A DNA stretch of 5,493 nucleotides. It comes from JAQCEJ01 sp046160425 (GTDB lineage Bacteria; Planctomycetota; Planctomycetia; Planctomycetales; Planctomycetaceae). A program made the position numbers and the translations under genes. The notes under the pieces were generated by a model, which saw only the letters and a list, made by a program, of their open reading frames with translations, searched no databases and was not told where the DNA came from. Below, piece by piece: positions 1 through 5,493 of the stretch. Location of the stretch: contig JBJXGP010000180.1 of NCBI GenBank assembly GCA_046160425.1, forward strand, positions 1-5,493, written 5' to 3'. How positions within the stretch are numbered: position 1 is the stretch's first letter; the number at the start of each line of letters is the position of its first letter.

Positions 1-3000
1 GGTGAAGGGGTCAAGGTCAAGCTCGCGCGGCGTGCCAGTCTTTCCGAATTCCAGGTCGACGACTCCACGATCTCTGGAAATGCAGGAAACGGCATCGACG
101 TCGAACTGCTGGAAGCCACCAGCATCACCGACTTCATCGTCGTCGACAGCAGCGTCTCTAGTAACATGAACGGCGTTTCCATTGAACGGTCGGGGCCAGC
201 GGCAATTGCGACCCTCCTCGAACGAAACAACATTCATCAGAACAATGCCGACGGCCTCAAGGTGTTTATCACCAATCGGAAGACGCCGGTGCTGCGATTT
301 GACTTATTCGATAACAATTTCGACGACAACACGAGTGACGGGATCGAATTCTCCACGTTCGCCGATTCCATTTCCGTCGTGACCGCCAAACGCAATACGA
401 TGGACGGCAACGGCGGTCACGGACTTTCGATTCAAACGAACCAGGATTCCGGATTCGGCGATCCCGGCGATCCACTCGTCGGTCAACCTTCGGAAACCTC
501 GGCCTTCGAAAATAACACGTTCAACAACAACGGACTGGACGGCGTTCACAGCGTCGCCATTCATAACAGCCGGCAGTTGATTCGATTTGACAGCCCTGTC
601 GATATCGACGCCGCCGGAAACACTCAGTTGCTCCAAAACGGAGACGACGGATATTCATTCGAAGCGTTCGGCACCACGGTGACGACGATTTCGATATTCG
701 GGACCGACGCCATGCTCAACGGCGACGATGCCGTTGCGATCGCGACCGATAATCTGGCCGCATCCACGTTCGTCATCGGAGGTCTCGGCGCCAATGATGT
801 CAACAATCTGGGGGGCATCGAGCCATTTGAAGGAAACGGCGGGGACGGAATCGACGTCTCGACGCGCGGTGGAGGCGTCTCTTCCTCCGGTTCGATTCTC
901 GATCTCACGGTGGTCGGCAATCGCTTCCAATTTAACGGCGCGGATGCCGTCCATATGCGGCATCACGACAACAGCCAGGTCGATGCGATTTTCGACAACA
1001 ACTCGATGCGTTTCAGCGGAGATCGGGGAGTCGATATCCAGTTGACGGGCTTCGTCGGCACGCGTGTCAACAGCGGCGGCATGGAGGTGGGGGGCGTCTC
1101 ATTCGTATTCACCGAAAATACCGTGTCCGACAACGCCACCGAGGGGATGTTCTTCGAGACGAATTCAGGAATCAATCAGCAGTTTCAGGCCCGCTTGTCG
1201 AATACCGGCGCGCCGAGCAGCAATTTGCTCCCTCCTTATGATCCGAGGGCGATCGAGTTTTTTGGTACTCATCGCGCCGTCGAACTCAATCAGCAGCGAT
1301 ACGACGGCGATGAGTTTCCGTGGGTGAACTTATTCACCGACATCGTCACGCGGTTGACGGTGACCAATAACATCATCCGCGACAACGGAAACGCCGCCGA
1401 CAGTCACGGCCTGTTCCTTAATGTCGGCACGAACTCATACGTTGCCGCCGACGTGCAGTCCAACATATTCGGCGGGAATGTGCTCTCCGACTTCCATACC
1501 GACAGCTTCGTTTCGGCGGGAAATCCGGCCAATGCGGTGAACAATTCGGGTGCCGGCACGTTCGATCTCGTCACGCTCGATGATTCGGCTCAACTCGATC
1601 TTCGCTTCGCGCTCAACACCGGAGACCATATCGCCGTCGATGCCATCGGCGCACTGTATACGAACAACGATCCCGCCAAACAGAACGGAGCCAACGGAAA
1701 CGGCACCGGTCCCGCGTTTACTCGCGAATTTTCGGCGACAAATCGACGGGCCGATATCTTCCGCATCGACGACGCTCCCGGTCTTAATTTCCCGAATAAC
1801 GACTTCAATCAGTTCGGCGTGCAGCAAGATGTTCGACTGGGGCCTGCCGGTTTCAGTCAGAATGGTTACATCGAAGTCGGCTTCGCAGACCCGCTGTTCC
1901 CCAGTTTCGGGTTTCCCTCCGACCAGACCGTTTTTGTCACCGATCTCGATGTGGTCGAGGGAAACGTGGGCAACACGACCGCCGCATTTGTCGTGAGCCT
2001 CGCAAAACCGGCGACTGAAATTGTCACCGTGACCTATGCGGTCACTAATAACACGGCTACCGCGAACGTCGATTTCACTCCCGTATCGGGCACATTGACA
2101 TTCAACGTCGGCGAAACGACCAAGACCATCGACGTCCCGATCATCGGCGATACCCTCGATGAATATGATGAGATGTTTCACGTCTCGCTGCTGACGTCCG
2201 ATAACGCCACGATCATCGACGGACTGGCCATCGGCACGATCCTCGACGACGATGCTGCCCCGCTGATTTCGGTCTCCGATGCGACATCCGTCATGGAAGG
2301 GAACACCGGCACGGTGAATGCCGTCTTCACGATCTCGTTGTCGAAAACCAGCACGAAAGTCATCACGACGAATTATGCCGCTGCATTCGGCACCTCCGTC
2401 GAGGGAGAGGATTATCAGGCGACCAGCGGCACCCTGACATTCAATCCCGGCGAAACGGTTAAGGTTGTCAGCGTTCCGGTCATCGGCGATTTGAAGGACG
2501 AAATCGATGAGTCGTTTGCACTTTATGTACTCGATATGGTCAATGTCGATATCGCGGACGCTCTCGGAGAGGTCATCATCCTGGATGACGACGGACCTCC
2601 GACGATCACCATCACCGACGACGTCGTCCCCCCTGCGCCAAGCCAGGCCAACGTCCAGGCCGTCGTCACGGTCAACCTGTCGGACGCCAGCGGCAAGACC
2701 GTCACCGTCGATTTCACCACGGACAACGGCTCGGCGACGAGTGGAAGCGACTATACGGCTCAGTTAGGAACGCTGACGTTTAATCCCGGCGAAGTCTCCA
2801 AGACGATCACGATCAATGTCGTGGGCAACACGCTGAATGAGTTCGACGAGAATTTCTTCGTCCACTTGAGCAATGCCTCGAACGCTGTGGTTATCGACAA
2901 CGAAGGTCGAATCGACGTCCAGGGAGACTCCTTGACGGTCGATGGAACCGCTGCCCTCGACCAGTTCGACTTCGCTGTCAACGGCCAGGTGACGGTCACG

Positions 3001-3972
3001 GTCAACGGCACCGCGACGAATTACGGTCTGGCTCGTTATCGACGATATCTACTCAACGGCCTCGCAGGTAATGACACCATTCAGATTCATGGGACATCCG
3101 CCGATGAGTCGGTGCGCATCGATCCTGGCCATCTGGTGTGGAACGGAGTCAATCTGCTCGTCGATGCCACGAGTTTCACCACGGTCGATGTATTCGGAGG
3201 GGGGGGAACCGACACGGCGAATCTATACGACACCGTCGGCGATGATCTCTTCACGTCGGTCGTTAGCAAGGGGACGCTCACCGGTTCGGGCCTCACGCAT
3301 CAAGTCCATCAATTTGCGAATATCAATGTCTATGCTTATGCCGGAGGCAACGATCTGGCCGAACTGTTCGACACACCGGGAGTCGACAGGTTTATCGGCC
3401 GCGATACGCGCAGCAATATGACGGGCGTAGGTTACAATCATTCGGTGACGCGATTCGAACGTGTCAATGCCTATGCCTGGCAGGGGGGATACGACCTGGC
3501 TTATCTGCACGGGTCGGCGGGAGACGATCGCTTCGTCGGCCGTCCCGGCAGAAGCACATTGCGCGGTCTCAGCTATTTCAATATGGCCACGAGTTTCGAG
3601 GGAGTGTATGCCTTCGCCAAACCGGGCGGAAACGATACCGCGTTGTTGATCGATTCGACGGCAGACGATGTCTACTTCGGCTCAACAAACACGGGAACGC
3701 TTTCCGGGGGTGGGTATCTCAACCAGGCGATCGACTTCAAACTGGTCGAGGTTCAAGCCAGCACCGGTAACGACAAAGCGGAAGTGATCGACGTCAACAC
3801 GGTCGATACCGTCTTCGGTTCAGGCAACCTGTTTGAACTGACGCGCAGCGTTCAAAAGGATCGTCTGACCGGATTCGATCAAATCAAAGCGCGATCGAAA
3901 CCCGGACACACGCCAACCGCCAATGTCCTCGCGGTTGATTATGTCTTTATCGAGGAAGGAACCTGGGCTTGA
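1..3972 (+). CDS. Giant secreted beta-helix / Calx-beta repeat protein, 5'-truncated by window edge
   Basis: The reading frame is open from base 1 to the TGA at 3970-3972, so the visible 1,323 residues are the C-terminal part and the true start lies upstream. The ATG at 166 is internal: the codons before it already encode a beta-helix rung. Order of parts by visible residue: Asn/Gly/Asp-rich parallel beta-helix rungs (1 to about 480); a linker (about 480-642); Calx-beta domains at about 643-751, 755-864 and 868-976, each with the GTLTFN core; a bridge; a 46-47 residue repeat array (1023-1302); a tail ending in DYVFIEEGTWA. I see no cysteine in the visible part, as is common in exported repeat proteins. 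Calx-beta folds bind Ca2+ in known members, and such mosaics are typical of large surface or matrix adhesins. No enzymatic motif is visible, so an adhesive or structural envelope role is inference. A parallel beta-helix polysaccharide lyase is possible but no catalytic signature was recognised. Confidence 0.9.
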   Translation, partial: GEGVKVKLARRASLSEFQVDDSTISGNAGNGIDVELLEATSITDFIVVDSSVSSNMNGVSIERSGPAAIATLLERNNIHQNNADGLKVFITNRKTPVLRFDLFDNNFDDNTSDGIEFSTFADSISVVTAKRNTMDGNGGHGLSIQTNQDSGFGDPGDPLVGQPSETSAFENNTFNNNGLDGVHSVAIHNSRQLIRFDSPVDIDAAGNTQLLQNGDDGYSFEAFGTTVTTISIFGTDAMLNGDDAVAIATDNLAASTFVIGGLGANDVNNLGGIEPFEGNGGDGIDVSTRGGGVSSSGSILDLTVVGNRFQFNGADAVHMRHHDNSQVDAIFDNNSMRFSGDRGVDIQLTGFVGTRVNSGGMEVGGVSFVFTENTVSDNATEGMFFETNSGINQQFQARLSNTGAPSSNLLPPYDPRAIEFFGTHRAVELNQQRYDGDEFPWVNLFTDIVTRLTVTNNIIRDNGNAADSHGLFLNVGTNSYVAADVQSNIFGGNVLSDFHTDSFVSAGNPANAVNNSGAGTFDLVTLDDSAQLDLRFALNTGDHIAVDAIGALYTNNDPAKQNGANGNGTGPAFTREFSATNRRADIFRIDDAPGLNFPNNDFNQFGVQQDVRLGPAGFSQNGYIEVGFADPLFPSFGFPSDQTVFVTDLDVVEGNVGNTTAAFVVSLAKPATEIVTVTYAVTNNTATANVDFTPVSGTLTFNVGETTKTIDVPIIGDTLDEYDEMFHVSLLTSDNATIIDGLAIGTILDDDAAPLISVSDATSVMEGNTGTVNAVFTISLSKTSTKVITTNYAAAFGTSVEGEDYQATSGTLTFNPGETVKVVSVPVIGDLKDEIDESFALYVLDMVNVDIADALGEVIILDDDGPPTITITDDVVPPAPSQANVQAVVTVNLSDASGKTVTVDFTTDNGSATSGSDYTAQLGTLTFNPGEVSKTITINVVGNTLNEFDENFFVHLSNASNAVVIDNEGRIDVQGDSLTVDGTAALDQFDFAVNGQVTVTVNGTATNYGLARYRRYLLNGLAGNDTIQIHGTSADESVRIDPGHLVWNGVNLLVDATSFTTVDVFGGGGTDTANLYDTVGDDLFTSVVSKGTLTGSGLTHQVHQFANINVYAYAGGNDLAELFDTPGVDRFIGRDTRSNMTGVGYNHSVTRFERVNAYAWQGGYDLAYLHGSAGDDRFVGRPGRSTLRGLSYFNMATSFEGVYAFAKPGGNDTALLIDSTADDVYFGSTNTGTLSGGGYLNQAIDFKLVEVQASTGNDKAEVIDVNTVDTVFGSGNLFELTRSVQKDRLTGFDQIKARSKPGHTPTANVLAVDYVFIEEGTWA
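76..1413 (+). repeat. Beta-helix rung repeats, about 13 copies, often exactly 27 residues apart
   Basis: Thirteen copies of a motif of the form N-x-x-[DNHRE]-[GA]-[IVLMYF] recur in frame, e.g. GNAGNGIDV, NNADGLKV, NTSDGIEF, GNGGHGLSI, NNGLDGVHS, NGDDAVAI, GNGGDGIDV, NGADAVHM, SGDRGVDI. The Gly/Ala codon of the motif lies at 91, 172, 253, 340, 421, 541, 649, 730, 847, 946, 1027, 1144 and 1408. Six of these intervals are exactly 81 nt (27 residues) and one is 87 nt; the others are longer loops. Each motif is usually preceded by an Asn-rich turn such as FDNNFDDN or NNTFNNNG. This matches the PbH1-type right-handed parallel beta-helix, where Asn ladders stack at turns. The DNA copies have diverged strongly, so this is a protein-level repeat. 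Confidence 0.75.
1927..2928 (+). repeat. Three tandem Calx-beta domains
   Basis: Three units of about 110 residues sit back to back (about 1927-2253, 2263-2592, 2602-2928). Shared landmarks in order are: an opening beta strand with the EGN signature (VVEGN, VMEGN), a D-[FY] before the SGTLTFN or LGTLTFN strand, a [VP]GE turn followed by a K[TV] strand, the acidic [DN]E-x-x-[DE]-[EN]-x-F segment, and a closing ILDDD strand. These are the hallmarks of the Calx-beta fold first described in Na+/Ca2+ exchangers and common in bacterial adhesins. Unit 3 lacks both the EGN and the DDD elements, carrying PSQAN and DVQGD instead, while keeping the central motifs. Confidence 0.9.
3067..3906 (+). repeat. 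C-terminal array of 46-47 residue repeats
   Basis: Counting from the G-x-D triplet, units start at 3067 (GND), 3205 (GTD), 3346 (GND), 3487 (GYD), 3628 (GND) and 3766 (GND), giving intervals of 138, 141, 141, 141 and 138 nt; the last ends near 3906. The consensus is roughly G[NTY]D-x-A-x-L-x-D-[ST]-x-[GA]-[DV]-D-x-[FY]-x-G, then about eight residues, then L-[TRS]-G-x-[GS]-Y, then a [FY]E-x-V-x-[AV]-[YF]-A strand leading into the next GG. The unit at 3067 is the most divergent and the last loses the conserved Tyr. The period and motif differ from RTX nonapeptides. Copies are diverged at DNA level, so recent duplication is not indicated. No domain name is recognised with certainty; a stacked beta-solenoid-like or beta-sandwich stalk is possible. 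Confidence 0.8.
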
Positions 3973-4011
3973 ATGATGTATCGATCCTCGCTGCCGGATC
4001 TGATCGGGTGA

Positions 4012-4037
4012 GCGGAAACAGCCATTTTCCATTCCGC
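4012..4037 (+). other. Weak hairpin just downstream of the large gene
   Basis: Arms GCGGAA (4012-4017) and TTCCGC (4032-4037) are exact inverted repeats around a 14-nt loop, 39 nt after the stop codon. An alternative inner pairing, GGAAA (4014-4018) with TTTCC (4026-4030), is also possible. There is no T-tract behind it, so it is not a standard intrinsic terminator. It could help protect the 3' end of the message or be chance. Confidence 0.25.
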
Positions 4038-4098
4038 CAGCCGGTTCAGTATGGTAATTCGACTGTTGGCGTGGCGTATCGCCGAGGAATATGAAGAA

Positions 4099-4148
4099 GG
4101 GATAACAAGTATCCCACTTATCTGAATCTTCCAAGATTGACGTTTTTT
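4099..4148 (+). terminator. Candidate terminator for the large surface-protein gene
   Basis: Two hairpins lie in a row. The first is perfect: GGGATA (4099-4104) and TATCCC (4110-4115) around a 5-nt loop. The second is the dyad AATCTT (4125-4130) and AAGATT (4133-4138) separated by CC. After four more bases comes a run of six T (4143-4148). A stem followed by a T-run is the layout of a rho-independent terminator, but the second stem is AT-rich with a tight loop and the T-run is offset, so efficiency may be low. It lies about 130 nt after the stop codon of the upstream gene and in its orientation. The AATCTT dyad could instead be a protein-binding site. Confidence 0.4.
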
Positions 4149-4281
4149 CGGGAGAAGCCATTCGGTGAAACCCGCCGTCGTCATTGCCGGCAGTCAGAGA
4201 GAGCCATAAAACGCTCACCCCCTCCAAATAATCGTTGCAATTGATCGCTACGTATTGAGGGGCATTAGGTTGCGCCGATAT

Positions 4282-4301
4282 TCAACACGCATCAACACAC
4301 A
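4282..4301 (+). repeat. Tandem 10-bp repeat TCAACACgca / TCAACACaca
   Basis: Two adjacent decamers share nine of ten bases (4282-4291 and 4292-4301), placing two TCAACAC boxes one DNA helical turn apart. They lie about 155 bp upstream of the predicted -35 element of the DUF1559 gene. Paired boxes at one-turn spacing can be activator sites, but nothing else supports this. Confidence 0.3.
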
Positions 4302-4331
4302 ATCACTTTGGGGTGTTTCACCTCCGGTGGC

Positions 4332-4378
4332 AAGCGGTGATCTGCCGTTAAGCGGTTGGATTTCATCTGCCGTGCGGT
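4332..4378 (+). repeat. Irregular repeat cluster (AAGCGGT / ATCTGCCGT)
   Basis: AAGCGGT occurs at 4332-4338 and 4350-4356, with a further GCGGT at 4374-4378. ATCTGCCGT occurs at 4340-4348 and 4365-4373. The elements alternate, as in a decayed tandem duplication of about 18-25 bp. They lie about 75-120 bp upstream of the predicted promoter and may be regulatory or only low-complexity divergence. Confidence 0.35.
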
Positions 4379-4416
4379 GTGCGTGATTTCCGGATGTGTG
4401 AGCGGAAAGTCAATGC

Positions 4417-4428
4417 TTCCCTAGGGAA
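4417..4428. promoter_or_regulatory. Perfect 12-bp palindrome upstream of the promoter (candidate operator)
   Basis: TTCCCTAGGGAA reads identically on both strands and is centred on CTAG, a tetramer often under-represented in bacterial genomes. Its right edge is 25 bp upstream of the predicted -35 box. That position suits binding by a dimeric regulator. No regulator family is recognised from the motif. Confidence 0.4.
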
Positions 4429-4453
4429 ATCTCGGCTTAGCCATAAATTCTTG

Positions 4454-4483
4454 TTGACGTGTCGGCAAAAATCAGGCTAACAT
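4454..4483 (+). promoter_or_regulatory. Sigma-70-like promoter for the DUF1559 gene
   Basis: The -35 candidate TTGACG (4454-4459) matches five of six bases of TTGACA. After an 18-bp spacer, TAACAT (4478-4483) matches four of six bases of TATAAT. The region just upstream is locally AT-rich (AAATTCTTG). Transcription would start near 4490, leaving a leader of about 175 nt. It is the best promoter-like pair seen in the spacer, but planctomycete promoters are poorly characterised. Confidence 0.5.
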
Positions 4484-4489
4484 AAGAAG

Positions 4490-4664
4490 CAAGAACTACT
4501 TAATTGCAACTGGAGACGAGTTCGCACCCGAAGTTCGAATTGAAGAAAAGTGTCGAGCTGCATTTGATGAGTGAAGCAGGAATCGTTTATTTGAGCCAGT
4601 GAACCGTTTAGACGACGGTGTATGATTTTGTTGCCTTAATTTTCTCATTGTGAGGGGGACATCC
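4490..4664 (+). promoter_or_regulatory. Long 5' leader of the DUF1559 gene with possible 11-codon upstream ORF
   Basis: The predicted leader contains an 11-codon frame at 4567-4602, encoding MSEAGIVYLSQ with a TGA stop. Directly after its stop is a small hairpin with arms ACCGT (4603-4607) and ACGGT (4615-4619) around a 7-nt loop. A T-rich stretch follows at about 4626-4649, before the ribosome binding site. A short frame followed at once by a stem recalls leader-peptide control, but no clear Shine-Dalgarno precedes it and no alternative structure was established. Confidence 0.25.
4652..4658 (+). promoter_or_regulatory. Shine-Dalgarno site of the DUF1559 gene
   Basis: GAGGGGG ends 6 nt before the ATG at 4665 and 9 nt before a second in-frame ATG at 4668. 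Both spacings are workable, so the start is settled only to within one codon. The upstream ATG is used here because it gives the longer frame. Confidence 0.75.
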
Positions 4665-5493
4665 ATGATGAATCGTCGCACGCGGACCAAGGGCTTTACG
4701 TTGATCGAGCTTCTGGTCGTTATCGCCATCATCGCGATCTTGGTCGCATTGTTACTTCCAGCCGTTCAACAAGCGCGCGAGGCAGCGCGGCGAACGCAGT
4801 GTCAGAACCACTTGAAGCAACTGGGACTCGCGTTGCACAACTACCATGATGTGCATAAGGTTTTTCCTCCCGGTCAGATCAATCGGTTATTCCTGAACTC
4901 GACGTCCACCTCGGGAGCTCAGACGACCGATCCCACGGAAGCCACGACTCCTGGCAGTCTCGGTTTGGGTTTGCATGGGACGAGTTGGATGCTGCATATC
5001 CTTCCCTACCTCGATCAGGCCACAGTCTACAACACTTGGAATTTCAGCTATAACGTCATCGACAACGGCAACCCGCTGCTCGTGCCGTTGATTCCGCCGG
5101 GGTTGAAGCCCCCCGCACAGATCGATATTAACGTCTTCTATTGCCCGACGCGGCGTACCGATATGCAAGTCGCCAAGAATGCTTATCTGATTCGCGTGCT
5201 CAATACGTGGACTAAGGGGGGCAACGATTACGGTGGTTGCATGGGTTCGGGATTGGTGTTCAATGAAACCAACAGGGCAACATGGTATCTCACGAGCCCA
5301 CAGTTGCAGAATGCTCCCCTCTCAACGCAATCGCCGGCACCGTTCTATCTCGGTGTTCTTTACGTCAATAGCCACGTCAACATTTCCGAAATCTCAGACG
5401 GCACGTCGAACGTGATCCTGGTCGGTGAAATGCAGCGGCTGAACGACCCGCTCATCGCTTTACAGCAAAGCAGCGACGGCTGGGCGTGGGGCG
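4665..5493 (+). CDS. DUF1559 protein with type IV prepilin-like N-terminus, 3'-truncated by window edge
   Basis: The frame runs from ATG 4665 to the window end without a stop: 276 full codons. The N-terminus is a textbook class III leader: a basic stretch (MMNRRTRTKG) with predicted prepilin peptidase cleavage after Gly10, then FTLIELLVV with Glu at mature position 5 and a hydrophobic helix to about residue 33. The DUF1559 landmarks follow: AVQQAREAARRTQCQNHLKQ (about 34-53), LALHNYHD, FPPG, the LPYLDQ motif (113-118), the YCPTRR motif (159-164), NDYGGCMG (187-194), SDGTSNVILVGE (244-255) and DGWAWG at the edge. The family's C-terminal His/Gly-rich and DGS segment is outside the window. These proteins are abundant in planctomycetes, usually about 300-400 residues, and of unknown function; the leader implies handling by a type II secretion/type IV pilus-like system at the inner membrane. 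The gene has its own promoter and Shine-Dalgarno site. Confidence 0.95.
   Translation, partial: MMNRRTRTKGFTLIELLVVIAIIAILVALLLPAVQQAREAARRTQCQNHLKQLGLALHNYHDVHKVFPPGQINRLFLNSTSTSGAQTTDPTEATTPGSLGLGLHGTSWMLHILPYLDQATVYNTWNFSYNVIDNGNPLLVPLIPPGLKPPAQIDINVFYCPTRRTDMQVAKNAYLIRVLNTWTKGGNDYGGCMGSGLVFNETNRATWYLTSPQLQNAPLSTQSPAPFYLGVLYVNSHVNISEISDGTSNVILVGEMQRLNDPLIALQQSSDGWAWG

Larger units (their letters stand above)
4009..4409 (+). repeat. 11-bp direct repeat GTGAGCGGAAA at both ends of the spacer
   Basis: GTGAGCGGAAA occurs exactly at 4009-4019 and 4399-4409, on the same strand and 390 bp apart. A chance 11-bp match in a 692-bp spacer is unlikely but not remarkable. The first copy overlaps the left arm of the weak hairpin after the large gene; the second lies just before the 12-bp palindrome. 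The interval shows no transposon-like content. Confidence 0.4.
3973..4453. other. Intergenic spacer without a convincing gene
   Basis: Reading frames here are short and lack coding character. The stretch holds a weak hairpin just after the stop codon (4012-4037), a candidate terminator (4099-4148), a tandem 10-bp repeat (4282-4301), an irregular repeat cluster (4332-4378), one half of an 11-bp direct repeat at each end, and a 12-bp palindrome (4417-4428). No tRNA-like cloverleaf, transposase remnant or CRISPR-like spacing was seen. Confidence 0.7.

Noticed and set aside
166..168. ATG at 166 as the start of the large gene
   Set aside because: The frame is open from base 1, the upstream codons encode another beta-helix rung (GNAGNGIDV), no Shine-Dalgarno precedes the ATG, and no signal peptide follows it.
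1435..2181. 248-codon open frame on the minus strand
   Set aside because: It lies wholly antisense to the linker and first Calx-beta domain. Codons rich in GTC, GAC, ATC and GCC leave the reverse frame open, and the translation shows no recognisable family.
1927..2928. Recent DNA-level tandem duplication of the Calx-beta units
   Set aside because: Only short stretches such as the GTLTF-coding segment are similar at base level. The units are diverged and look like old duplications.
3067..3906. RTX (haemolysin-type Ca2+) repeats
   Set aside because: Isolated GGND and GDD motifs recur every 46-47 residues, not every nine, and no GGxGxDxLx tandem is present.
3820..4227. 135-codon minus-strand frame across the 3' end of the large gene and the spacer
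   Set aside because: It needs a TTG start, has no recognisable domain, overlaps the real gene by about 150 bp and runs through the candidate terminator hairpins.
4399..4409. lac-operator-like GTGAGCGG
   Set aside because: The similarity covers only one half-site. The rest of the operator symmetry is absent and no lac-type genes are nearby.
4009..4409. A small mobile element bounded by the 11-bp repeats
   Set aside because: The interval has no terminal inverted repeats or transposase remnant, and the 11-bp direct repeats alone do not demonstrate a target-site duplication.
4496..4732. 78-codon minus-strand frame over the DUF1559 leader and start
   Set aside because: It is antisense to the strongly supported start, Shine-Dalgarno and prepilin leader, and its translation resembles no known family.

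Overview
The window looks like chromosomal DNA from a member of the Planctomycetota. The strongest evidence is the gene entering at the right end. It encodes a type IV prepilin-like leader fused to the DUF1559 (SBP_bac_10-like) body, a family hugely expanded in planctomycetes. The giant secreted beta-helix/Calx-beta protein on the left, and the moderately GC-rich coding sequence with long spacers, fit the same phylum. Genus or species cannot be named from the sequence alone.

Layout, all sensible genes on the + strand. (1) Positions 1-3972 hold the C-terminal 1,323 residues of a very large, cysteine-free, presumably secreted protein whose start lies upstream of the window. It has a parallel beta-helix built from Asn/Gly/Asp-rich rungs (about 1-1500), a linker (about 1500-1926), three consecutive Calx-beta domains (about 1927-2928), a bridging segment, then a C-terminal array of five to six units with a 46-47 residue period (3067-3906) and a short acidic/aromatic tail. 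(2) Positions 3973-4664 are a 692-bp spacer with no convincing full-sized gene. It holds a candidate terminator (4099-4148), several short direct repeats, a perfect 12-bp palindrome (4417-4428), a sigma-70-like promoter (4454-4483) and a leader of about 175 nt with a possible 11-codon upstream ORF and a small hairpin. (3) Positions 4665-5493 are the first 276 codons of the DUF1559 gene, with a strong Shine-Dalgarno sequence; its C-terminus lies outside the window.

The two genes are probably separate transcription units, given the long spacer, candidate terminator and separate promoter. Both products are predicted to act at or outside the cell envelope: a large adhesin- or matrix-like surface protein and a pseudopilin-like protein. 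No functional link between them is shown by the sequence. I saw no RNA gene, CRISPR array, insertion sequence or attachment site. The most interesting material is the internal repeat architecture of the large protein (27-residue rung spacing; 47-residue C-terminal repeat), the apparent loss of Ca2+ ligands in its third Calx-beta domain, a G8 tract inside its coding sequence, and the structured region upstream of the DUF1559 gene.
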